A stretch of 64,000 nt of DNA. Source: Demequina flava (GTDB lineage Bacteria > Actinomycetota > Actinomycetes > Actinomycetales > Demequinaceae). Below are positions 57,414 through 64,000 of this stretch, piece by piece. The notes beneath the pieces were generated by a model, which saw nothing but the letters and a program-made list of their open reading frames with translations, was not told the origin of the DNA and did no database searches. Both the position numbers and the translations under genes were made by a program. Numbering within the stretch: the stretch's first letter is position 1; every line of letters starts with the position of its first letter. The stretch covers positions 310,001-374,000 of the forward strand of contig NZ_BBRA01000001.1 in assembly GCF_000975035.1 (NCBI RefSeq). Direction: 5' to 3'.

Positions 57414-59222
57414 CTACCCCAGTAGTGGGGCCAACCCGTCCGTCCCACGTGGCGCCTGCGGCACCCAGGGCAACACGACGGGCGCTGTGGCGCTGAGGTT
57501 GTGCACCTCAGATAGCCAGCGAGACTCCGCCTGAGCACGGGCAACGAGGACTGGATCCTGCGTGTCAGTGCGAGCGAGCGACTGGTTCACCACCCATGTC
57601 AGCGGCCGGATGCCCGCGCGCGCGAGGTCTTCTTGAAGGCCCTGCGCCTCGTGGACGGGCGTCGCCTCGGGTAGCGCTACCAGGAGCACGCGCATTTTGG
57701 CGGGGTCGGTCAGCGTCTCGAACAGCGTGGCCGTCGCGTCCTGACCCACTGCAGCGGTCTTAGACATTTGATTTTCGAAGCTGCGCGACGAGTCCAGGAG
57801 CAACAGCGTGTGGCCAGTGGGAGCGGTGTCGATCACGACGATCCGGTCCCCTGCTGCAGCGACAGCGCGGGCGAATGCGTGGAACACCGCGACCTCCTCC
57901 GTGCATGGAGACCGAAGGTCTTCCGCCAGCAGATCGATCGCGTACTCGTCCAAGCCTTCACCGGCTTCAGCCAACACCTTGGCGGTGTACTCCGCAGTCT
58001 CCGCGACCGGATCAATGCGGGTGACCTCGAGGTTCGCGGGCGGGTCGGACAGCACCTCGTTCACGTGAGCGGCGGGGTCAGTGGTGGTGAGCGTGACGTT
58101 GAGGCCGCGCTCCGCAAGCCCTAACGCGACGGCAGCGGCGACGGTCGTCTTGCCGACGCCGCCCTTGCCCATTGTCATCACCACGCCAGAGTCGGACTCA
58201 GCGAGTTGGTGCACTAGGACGGAAAGATCACGAGTGTCCGCGAGCGCGTCCAGTGCGGTTGCCGCGACGACCTCCGATTCCCACTGCGGCCCAGCGATCA
58301 GTTCACGCAGGCCGGCGATGCCCACCGGCGCGCTCGGCATCAGCGGCACGTAGTCCACGGACAGCGCCTTGCGGAGCTCTTCGGGCATGTGGGCGAGCGA
58401 TGCGGCCTCGCGCTCCTGCCACGCAGTCGCGATCGGGTCGGATGAGTCGTGGGCGCGCAACACGCCGTTCACGATGACGCGCTGGTTGCTCATGTTGAGG
58501 TCGTGCAATTCGCGTGAGGCGCGGGCCGCTTCTTCAAGCGTCGCGCGCTCGGCGCGGGCGACAAGCACGATCGTGGTGGCGTCCTCATCCGCGAGCGCGG
58601 CGAGCGCGCCCGAGTAGGACTCTTGAGCCTGGCCCAGGGCGGAGACGGGGCCCACGCATGTCACGCCGGAGGTATTGGTCTCGAGGAAGCCCGTCCATGC
58701 GGCCGGCAGCGACAGCAGGCGCAAAGTGTGGCCGGTGGGCGCGGTGTCGAAGACAACGTGGTCGTAGTCGCGGGCAATCTGGGCATCGGCCAACAGCCCC
58801 ACAAACTCGTTGAAGCCAGCGACCTCAACGGTGCACGAGCCGGACAGCTCTTCTTCAATCTGAGCGATCGCCGAGTCAGGCAGAACACCACGGAATGGTG
58901 CGACGACATTCTCGCGATACGTGGCCGCAGCCGCGACCGGGTCAACATTGAGCGACCACAGGCGGTCTACGCCTGGGACCGCCTGAGGTGCGGTGGCTGT
59001 GGGGTTGTCGAGATCCAATACCTCGCCGAGGTTGCTGGCAGGGTCGGTGGACACGATCAACACGCGGCGCCCAAGGTCCGCGAGCGCAACGGCAACTGCC
59101 GATGCTGTGGAGGTCTTACCGACGCCGCCCTTGCCCGTGAAGAACAAGTACCGGGTGGCGTTGTTCACAACGTCACCGAGAACGTCGGTGTCAGTGTCTA
59201 GGAGGGAGTCGGTGATAGTCAT
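57414..59222 (-). CDS. arsA: Arsenite-transporter ATPase ArsA (two-domain)
   Basis: A 602-residue duplicated ATPase that powers arsenite efflux. Each half carries a deviant P-loop (GKGGVGKTS and GKGGVGKTT) and DTAPTGHT. Metalloid-site Cys residues appear in SGSCTVEVAGF and RSPCTEEVAVF. The open frame continues far upstream across arsD, but the ATG at 59222 follows the arsD stop by one base. ArsB or ArsR is not in the window, so the efflux channel must be elsewhere. ArsD is its metallochaperone. Confidence 0.93.
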   Translation of the reverse strand: MTITDSLLDTDTDVLGDVVNNATRYLFFTGKGGVGKTSTASAVAVALADLGRRVLIVSTDPASNLGEVLDLDNPTATAPQAVPGVDRLWSLNVDPVAAAATYRENVVAPFRGVLPDSAIAQIEEELSGSCTVEVAGFNEFVGLLADAQIARDYDHVVFDTAPTGHTLRLLSLPAAWTGFLETNTSGVTCVGPVSALGQAQESYSGALAALADEDATTIVLVARAERATLEEAARASRELHDLNMSNQRVIVNGVLRAHDSSDPIATAWQEREAASLAHMPEELRKALSVDYVPLMPSAPVGIAGLRELIAGPQWESEVVAATALDALADTRDLSVLVHQLAESDSGVVMTMGKGGVGKTTVAAAVALGLAERGLNVTLTTTDPAAHVNEVLSDPPANLEVTRIDPVAETAEYTAKVLAEAGEGLDEYAIDLLAEDLRSPCTEEVAVFHAFARAVAAAGDRIVVIDTAPTGHTLLLLDSSRSFENQMSKTAAVGQDATATLFETLTDPAKMRVLLVALPEATPVHEAQGLQEDLARAGIRPLTWVVNQSLARTDTQDPVLVARAQAESRWLSEVHNLSATAPVVLPWVPQAPRGTDGLAPLLG

Positions 59223-59223
59223 C

Positions 59224-59595
59224 TCAGCAGCACCCGGTGCTTCCGCAGCAACCGTTGTCGGCCTTTGCGTCCTTGGCGTTGTCCGCTGTGACAGCAACTC
59301 CCGCCCACTGCGCGAGTGTGTTGCGCTCGGGGTACTCGCCGCTCGAGACCAGGGCCCCGTCAACGATGATCGCTGGCAATGCACCGTCGCCGTTCTCGGC
59401 AAGCGCACCGCTGACGAGTGGATTGGCGACAAACTTTGCGGGCTCCTGTGCGAGGGTGGCGCGCTCGACGGCGACGCCGTTGGCTGCAAGCCACTCCAGG
59501 TCCGCAGCGAAGCGGGACAGTGCGGGATCCACGGACGGACCGCACACTCCGGTGGAGCAGCACATTGCGGGATCGAAAACCTCAACCTTGACCAT
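59224..59595 (-). CDS. arsD: Arsenite metallochaperone ArsD
   Basis: A 123-residue arsenic chaperone that hands As(III) to ArsA. The essential Cys12-Cys13 and Cys18 are present, followed by a thioredoxin-like body and the C-terminal vicinal pairs Cys116-117 and Cys122-123. GGAAGG lies nine bases before the ATG. It is the first gene of arsD-arsA, with two ArsR-like operators upstream. Confidence 0.93.
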   Translation of the reverse strand: MVKVEVFDPAMCCSTGVCGPSVDPALSRFAADLEWLAANGVAVERATLAQEPAKFVANPLVSGALAENGDGALPAIIVDGALVSSGEYPERNTLAQWAGVAVTADNAKDAKADNGCCGSTGCC

Positions 59596-59612
59596 GACAC
59601 ATGACCTTCCAT

Positions 59613-59665
59613 ATAGATGAGCGTCGATGTGGCGCTTCCCTCAGCATACATCGATGACCGTCAAT
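59613..59665. promoter_or_regulatory. Two ArsR-like operator sites upstream of arsD
   Basis: ATAGATGAGCGTCGAT (59613-59628) and ATCGATGACCGTCAAT (59650-59665) share the frame ATnGATGAnCGTCnAT. Each is an imperfect dyad (ATCGA/TCAAT-like arms). Two 16-bp sites, 37 bp apart, directly before arsD fit ArsR/SmtB binding. The regulator itself is not in the window. Confidence 0.6.
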
Positions 59666-59733
59666 ATGAACCCGGCCAAAGGTCCCGATCCACTCTGCGC
59701 ACAAGGCCTCTGACACCGGGCCGTCCGGCCGGC

Positions 59734-59761
59734 GGGAATCACGGGACCCTGCGGGCGCGTT
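59734..59761 (+). promoter_or_regulatory. SigmaR/SigH-type promoter of the old yellow enzyme gene
   Basis: GGGAAT (59734-59739), 19 bp, GTT (59759-59761). The transcript would start near 59769 and include the GAAAGG ribosome site before GTG 59796. Confidence 0.65.
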
Positions 59762-59795
59762 GACACAGCGCAGCCATCCCGTCGAAAGGCACCTC

Positions 59796-60884
59796 GTGAC
59801 TTCTTCCGCTCTGTTCAGCCCGCTCACCGTCGGCAACACGACGTTCCGGAATCGCCTTTGGGTCGCCCCCATGTGCCAGTACTCGTGCGAGGACCGAGAT
59901 GGCGTCCCCACGGACTGGCATCTCGTGAACCTTGGCGGCATGGCACGCGGCGGGGCTGGGCTCGTGATCGCGGAGGCGACTGCGGTGGTCCCCGAAGGCC
60001 GAATTTCACCCTGGGACACAGGAATCTGGAACGACAATCAGGCCGATGCTTGGGCCAGGATCGTGCGCTTCCTCCACTCCCAAGGGTCGAAGGCGGGCAT
60101 CCAGCTCGCACACGCAGGCCGCAAGGCGTCGACGTACCGTTCGTGGTCGGGCCGCGGGGCGGTGCCACACAGTGACGGTGGCTGGACACCGGTGGGACCT
60201 TCCGAGCTACCGTTCCGCGGACTGGCAGATCCGCAGCCGCTGAGCCACGAGGACATAGCGGACATCGTGACCGCCTTTGCTGACGCAGCGCGCCGCTCCG
60301 CTGCCGCAGGTTTCGACGTCCTCGAGGTCCACGCCGCGCACGGCTACCTCCTGCACGAGTTCCTCTCCCCCGCGTCCAACGACCGAACCGATGAGTACGG
60401 AGGCTCCCTCGAGAACCGAGCCCGCTTCATGCTGGACGTCATCCGCGCGGTCCGCGAGGCGGCGCCATCAACGACCGTGTTCCTCCGCCTGTCCGCAACC
60501 GACTGGATCGAGCCAGAGGGCTGGACGCTCGAGCAGACCGTCGAGGTGTCCCGCTGGGCCCGCGAGGCTGGCGCCGACCTCATCGACATCTCTTCCGGCG
60601 GCAACCTTCCCGACGCTCGCATCACCGTGGGCCCGGGCTACCAGGTGCCATTCGCCACGGCAGTTAAGGAAGGTACCGGGATGCCGGTTGCCGCAGTAGG
60701 CCTCATCACGGAACCCCACCAGGCCGAGCACATCGTGTCCGCAGGCCAGGCCGATGCCGTTATGGCAGGTCGCGAGTTCCTGCGCGACCCCCACTTCCCG
60801 CTACGCGCTGCGCACGAGCTCGGTGTGGACGTGGACTACTGGCCGCTGCAGTACGAACGCGGAACGTTCGCCGACAAGCCGTAA
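59796..60884 (+). CDS. Old yellow enzyme-family NADPH dehydrogenase (YqjM-like)
   Basis: A 362-residue FMN ene-reductase. VAPMCQYSC carries the Cys that tunes the flavin in YqjM-class enzymes. QLAHAGRKAS is the FMN/substrate loop, EVHAAHGYLLHEFLSPASNDRTDEYGGSLENR holds the typical HAAHGYL motif, and AVGLIT near the end binds the phosphate. The longer frame starts upstream, but GTG at 59796 follows GAAAGG and fits the family start. It reduces activated alkenes and is often induced by electrophiles, consistent with the sigmaR-type promoter upstream. Confidence 0.92.
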   Translation: MTSSALFSPLTVGNTTFRNRLWVAPMCQYSCEDRDGVPTDWHLVNLGGMARGGAGLVIAEATAVVPEGRISPWDTGIWNDNQADAWARIVRFLHSQGSKAGIQLAHAGRKASTYRSWSGRGAVPHSDGGWTPVGPSELPFRGLADPQPLSHEDIADIVTAFADAARRSAAAGFDVLEVHAAHGYLLHEFLSPASNDRTDEYGGSLENRARFMLDVIRAVREAAPSTTVFLRLSATDWIEPEGWTLEQTVEVSRWAREAGADLIDISSGGNLPDARITVGPGYQVPFATAVKEGTGMPVAAVGLITEPHQAEHIVSAGQADAVMAGREFLRDPHFPLRAAHELGVDVDYWPLQYERGTFADKP

Positions 60885-60986
60885 CAGCACGTGCGCTAGC
60901 CCGTGGGCCAGCCGGGAACAGCCGCGCTTTCTCGACCGTTCCTCTCAGGACACCAGTTGTTCTGAGGATTCATCAAGGAGGATGTC

Positions 60987-61445
60987 ATGCGCCATGCCTG
61001 GGTGCCGGCAATCATGGTCACGAGCGTTGCTCTGACGGGCTGCTCGAACGGCGGCTGGGCGGATGACATCGCCGACGCGGCAGGCAGCGCGGCGGAGAAT
61101 GCCGTCGAGAACGCCACTGGCGGGGACGTTTCCGTCAATCTCGGCAACGGCGCATCGGTTCCTGCGAACTGGCCGCAAACCGTGCCCGTCCCCGATCTGG
61201 AACTCACTGCCGCAGGCACCACCGGAAGCGGGTGGAGCACCGCCGCCGCGGCACCCGCGTTGGCTTTCGATGACTACGTCGACGAGCTCACGCACTCCGG
61301 CTTCGAGTCCGTCGGAGACATCTCCGTCGAGGACGCCGCACGCACCGAGCGGCTATCCGACGGCGACCACGAGGTGACGGTGGCCTGGGCCAAAGAGCCC
61401 GGCGGCGAATCAGGTCTGCTATCCGTGACTGTGGTCGCGCAGTAG
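60987..61445 (+). CDS. Small secreted lipoprotein of unknown function
   Basis: A 152-residue lipoprotein. The signal peptide ends in LTGC (Cys19). The mature part has an Ala/Asn-rich start and a beta-rich C-terminal domain with two strands resembling other short actinobacterial lipoproteins, but no family can be named. AAGGAGG precedes the ATG. It is 102 bp after the reductase and convergent with the ABC-2 permease gene. Confidence 0.75.
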   Translation: MRHAWVPAIMVTSVALTGCSNGGWADDIADAAGSAAENAVENATGGDVSVNLGNGASVPANWPQTVPVPDLELTAAGTTGSGWSTAAAAPALAFDDYVDELTHSGFESVGDISVEDAARTERLSDGDHEVTVAWAKEPGGESGLLSVTVVAQ

Positions 61446-61469
61446 TCCCGACCCGCCGCGCAGGCCCCG

Positions 61470-62252
61470 TTAGCTCCGTGGCGTAGCGTGCCGGAGGATG
61501 CCCCAGCCAAGGCCAGCGCACACGACCGTCGCGGCCAGTGACCACAGCGACATCGACGTCAGCGACTGCTCACCGAGCCACGAGAACAGGTCTCCCCACA
61601 GACTCTGCGAGGTCATCCACCAGCCCGCGGCCACACCCAGGGTCGCGAGCACGATGAAGAACGTGTAGAGCCCGTAGGCCCTCCACCGCATCCAGATGCC
61701 GGCGACCACGAAGCCGATCGCGAAGGACAGCAGCATCGCCGCGAAGAACACCAGCCAGACCACGGCGATCGGGGCATCAGCCAGGCCCCATGGGCCAAAG
61801 AATCCGCCGCCAAGTCCCCAACCGTCCGTGGCGCGCTCGAGCGCGGCCATCGTGGCCAGGAACACCGCGTAGACCGCGCTCATCCCCGCGAAGAACAGCA
61901 ACGTGCCAGCGAAGTAGTCACGCCTGGTCACCGAGAACCCCAGCGCGAAGCGGAACGTCAGGGTCACGGCCTGGACGCCGATCACCATCATGAACACGAT
62001 GATCCACGTCACGCCCCCGTTGTACGAGAAGGCATCGGCTTCAAGGTTTGACCGACCCCCGGCGGCAGAAGCGACCATCGCCCAGATGGCGAGGTTCACT
62101 CCGAAGATCACGAACGTGATGGCCACGGGGATCACGAACATGGGCACGGGATTGGCCACGTGGAGACGTGCCACGTTGACGATGCGGCTCAGCGCACCAC
62201 GTGAGCCGTGCGGCGTGACGTCTGCGACGCGCTCAGTGTCTGTCGAGGTCAT
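61470..62252 (-). CDS. ABC-2-type transporter permease of a YtrA-type operon
   Basis: A 260-residue membrane protein with about six helices and a polar N-terminal tail. No motif gives its substrate. Its start overlaps the ATPase stop (ATGA), and the upstream regulator is YtrA-like, so it is the permease partner of the ATPase. These operons are usually induced by cell-wall antibiotics in Gram-positives. It ends shortly before the convergent lipoprotein gene. Confidence 0.8.
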   Translation of the reverse strand: MTSTDTERVADVTPHGSRGALSRIVNVARLHVANPVPMFVIPVAITFVIFGVNLAIWAMVASAAGGRSNLEADAFSYNGGVTWIIVFMMVIGVQAVTLTFRFALGFSVTRRDYFAGTLLFFAGMSAVYAVFLATMAALERATDGWGLGGGFFGPWGLADAPIAVVWLVFFAAMLLSFAIGFVVAGIWMRWRAYGLYTFFIVLATLGVAAGWWMTSQSLWGDLFSWLGEQSLTSMSLWSLAATVVCAGLGWGILRHATPRS

Positions 62253-63133
62253 GCTGCTTCCCCTTCCGAGATGGCGCCGGTTCGGCGCACGATCAGGTCT
62301 TGGAGCGAGACAGAGCTCGCCTCGAGTCCGGCCGATGCTGCGGCCGCCTTGTCGTTATCGTTCAGTCCGGCGATGGTCACGGATGCGATCCCGCCGATGG
62401 TCGAGCGATCGAGGACATCGCGGCCCGCGGCGAAGGACTCGACGTCGGAGGCGCGACCCACGAGCGTCGTGACGCTTCCCCGGAGTTCATCCGCATCCGC
62501 GTCCATCACGAGTTTTCCTTCGTGAATGACCAGCACGCGCTCGAGGAGGTCTGCGGCCTCATCAATGAGGTGCGTGGACAGCACGATGGTGCGCGGGTGC
62601 TCCGTGTAGTCCGCGAGGAGCTCGTCGTAGAAGCGGCGGCGCGCGACGGCGTCGAGGCCGGCGTAGGGCTCGTCGAGGAAGGTGAGTTCTGCGCGGGAGG
62701 CCAGGCCAACGATCACTCCAATGGCACTGCGTTGACCGCGCGATAGCTTCTTCATTGGCCTGTCCAGCGGAGCATTGAAGAGCTCGACGAGCTTTGCCGC
62801 GTAGTCCCCGTCCCAGTGCGGGAAGAACCACGCAGCACTGCGCAAGACGTGCTTGCCCTTGAACGCATCGGGATAGACCTGGGACTCCTTGATGAAGCAC
62901 ACGCGGCCCAGGACCGAGGCATTCTCCACCGGAGACTCACCAAAGACCCTGATGTCTCCCGCAGTAGCGAACTCTTGCGCGGTCAGCAGCGACATGAGCG
63001 TCGTCTTACCCGCGCCGTTGCGACCTAGAAGCCCGTGGATACCGCCCTCTTCTAGGGAAAACGTGACGTCATCCACGGCACGAACCGCGCCGTACTTCTT
63101 TGTGAGGCCTGCCACCTCCACCACTGCGTTCAT
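62249..63133 (-). CDS. ABC transporter ATP-binding protein of a YtrA-type operon
   Basis: A 294-residue ATPase: Walker A GLLGRNGAGKTT, signature KLSRGQRSAIGVIVGLA (a degenerate LSGGQ, with R for G), Walker B LTFLDEPYAGLD. It resembles the YtrB/CcmA-like ATPases that work with ABC-2 permeases. It overlaps the GntR gene by 4 bp and the permease by 4 bp, making a compact three-gene operon. Confidence 0.9.
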   Translation of the reverse strand: MNAVVEVAGLTKKYGAVRAVDDVTFSLEEGGIHGLLGRNGAGKTTLMSLLTAQEFATAGDIRVFGESPVENASVLGRVCFIKESQVYPDAFKGKHVLRSAAWFFPHWDGDYAAKLVELFNAPLDRPMKKLSRGQRSAIGVIVGLASRAELTFLDEPYAGLDAVARRRFYDELLADYTEHPRTIVLSTHLIDEAADLLERVLVIHEGKLVMDADADELRGSVTTLVGRASDVESFAAGRDVLDRSTIGGIASVTIAGLNDNDKAAAASAGLEASSVSLQDLIVRRTGAISEGEAA

Positions 63134-63486
63134 TTCTCCATCTCCTTTGAAATCATGGTTTGCACTTCTTGTGCGGTTAGTCCTAGTGAGCGGGCTTGCT
63201 GGACAAGCGGAGCCACATGCGACTGGCTGAATTCGGATCGCCGCTCAGCCATGAGCCGGTCATGCGCTCCCTCGGCGACGAACATCCCGATCCCGCGACG
63301 CTTAAACAACGTCCCCTGGTCAACCAAGAGATTCACCCCTTTGAGCGCTGTCGCCGGATTGATCCGCAAGAAAGCCGCCAGCTCATTGATGGACGGCACC
63401 TGCGCGCCCTCGGGCAGGTCGCCCGCAAGAATCTGCGACTCGAGATTCTCGGCCACCTGAATGAAGATGGGCCTTCCTTCGTCCAC
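63130..63486 (-). CDS. YtrA-subfamily GntR repressor
   Basis: A 118-residue short GntR protein. The winged helix is FIQVAENLESQILAGDLPEGAQVPSINELAAFLRINPATALKGVNLLVDQGTLFKRRGIGMFV, followed only by a short dimerisation helix, the YtrA plan. GTG at 63486. It would repress its own operon through the 22-bp inverted repeat 45 bp upstream. The inducer is unknown, but cell-wall stress is a common one in this subfamily. Confidence 0.9.
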   Translation of the reverse strand: MDEGRPIFIQVAENLESQILAGDLPEGAQVPSINELAAFLRINPATALKGVNLLVDQGTLFKRRGIGMFVAEGAHDRLMAERRSEFSQSHVAPLVQQARSLGLTAQEVQTMISKEMEK

Positions 63487-63530
63487 GCGCTGTCCGCCTC
63501 ACTTGTGATCGACGACCCTGAGGTTCGTCG

Positions 63531-63552
63531 GTTAGTTACTTGTGTAACTAAC
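63531..63552 (-). promoter_or_regulatory. YtrA-type operator
   Basis: GTTAGTTAC-N4-GTAACTAAC, perfect 9-bp arms separated by TTGT, 45 bp before the GntR start. Its position and symmetry fit an autoregulatory site. Confidence 0.82.
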
Positions 63553-63657
63553 TAACCATCGTGACGGCTCTCTGTCAAGCCAGAATCTCGAGCCTGGCCC
63601 AACCCGCCCGCTCCGTAGCCGTGAACAGCGGCACCACTGGAGCCGTAAAGTGGACAC

Positions 63658-64000
63658 ATGCCTGAGACCCCCCTCGTCTGGATTGACTGTGAGATGACCG
63701 GCCTCGACGCCACCCGCGACGCACTCGTCGAGGTGGCTTGTCTGGTGACCGATCACGAGCTCAACGTGCTCGGAGACGGCGTGCAGGTGGTGATCAAGCC
63801 CTCAGATGAGGCCCTCGCCGGGATGAATGACTTCGTCACCAACATGCACGTTGAGTCGGGACTGCTACCCGAGCTCGAGCACGGCACCACGGTGGCCGAC
63901 GCTCAGGAACAGGTCCTCGCATACGTCAAGAAGTACGCCCCGCAGGTTGGCAAGGCTCCGCTCGCGGGCAACACCGTGGGGATGGATCGCATCTTCCTTG
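63658..64000 (+). CDS. orn: Oligoribonuclease (partial, C-terminus beyond window)
   Basis: The first 114 codons of the DEDDh exonuclease that degrades di- and short oligoribonucleotides, including pGpG from c-di-GMP turnover. WIDCEMTGLD carries the first two acidic ligands, and the GLLPELEHGTTVADAQEQVL region is typical. The ATG at 63658 stands six bases after TAAAGT (63646-63651) with no ribosome site, a leaderless start. The gene runs off the right edge, so the final DEDDh residues are not seen. Confidence 0.93.
   Translation, partial: MPETPLVWIDCEMTGLDATRDALVEVACLVTDHELNVLGDGVQVVIKPSDEALAGMNDFVTNMHVESGLLPELEHGTTVADAQEQVLAYVKKYAPQVGKAPLAGNTVGMDRIFL

Overview
The window is about 64 kb of high-GC, densely coding chromosome. 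It reads as an actinobacterium, most likely order Micrococcales; a Demequinaceae/Cellulomonadaceae-like genome is a guess from gene content. Supporting points are the tig-clpP1-clpP2 order, the paired ClpP proteins, GTG starts, many apparently leaderless genes (a TAnnnT box 6-7 nt before the start codon), sigmaR/SigH-type promoters (GGGAAT-N18/19-GTT), an Eis-type acetyltransferase pair and an ArsD-ArsA pair. I see no rRNA, phage, insertion sequence or CRISPR array. Nearly everything looks like native chromosome.

Layout: 1-3 kb protein quality control (clpP2, clpP1, tig) plus a DUF4190 membrane protein. 3-11 kb: an FGGY sugar kinase behind a LacI-type operator, a c-di-GMP operon (small membrane protein, GGDEF/EAL protein, DUF5317), a GNAT enzyme, a DUF1611/PLP-racemase pair and tRNA-Pro. 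11-16 kb: a steroid island (KstD, TetR, 3-alpha-HSD-like SDR) with a palindromic operator, DUF1304, tRNA-Gly and two SRPBCC genes, one truncated. 16-19 kb: cysteine synthesis (Cys-rich leader peptide, cysK, cysE), dps and a CoA-binding protein. 19-30 kb: two Eis-like genes, rpiB, an M13 peptidase, a 34-residue Cys-rich peptide, an ABC exporter divergent from a pentapeptide-repeat gene, trmL and an MFS exporter. 30-40 kb: two tandem M1 aminopeptidases, malQ and an mscS-glbO-tesB operon. 40-44 kb: a glycine-betaine/proline ABC system with a long structured leader. 44-54 kb: a thioesterase, ettA, ssb, and a livK-H-M-G-F-proC operon divergent from a GntR/FCD regulator. 54-64 kb: two dynamin/YfjP-type GTPases, tRNA-Arg, arsD-arsA, an old-yellow-enzyme reductase, a lipoprotein, a YtrA-type GntR/ABC operon and the start of orn.

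How the parts connect: the most coherent theme is thiol/oxidative stress. Four sigmaR/SigH-like promoters lie in front of dps, the CoA-binding gene (back to back with dps), cysK-cysE and the old yellow enzyme. cysK-cysE appears to be controlled twice: by a cysteine-rich leader peptide with a following 10-bp RNA stem, and by a sigmaR-like promoter placed after that stem.

The main undescribed signals are two repeated elements. One is an extended intergenic consensus around GGCCGATGC, greatly over-represented in the window. The other is a four-copy hairpin element (CCCC-TG-GCCG, 8-nt loop, CGGC-GGGG, then a CCTCCTGGCCGT box) found directly after gene ends and on both sides of a thioesterase gene. 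All functional assignments come from reading motifs and family resemblance by eye; no database search was run.
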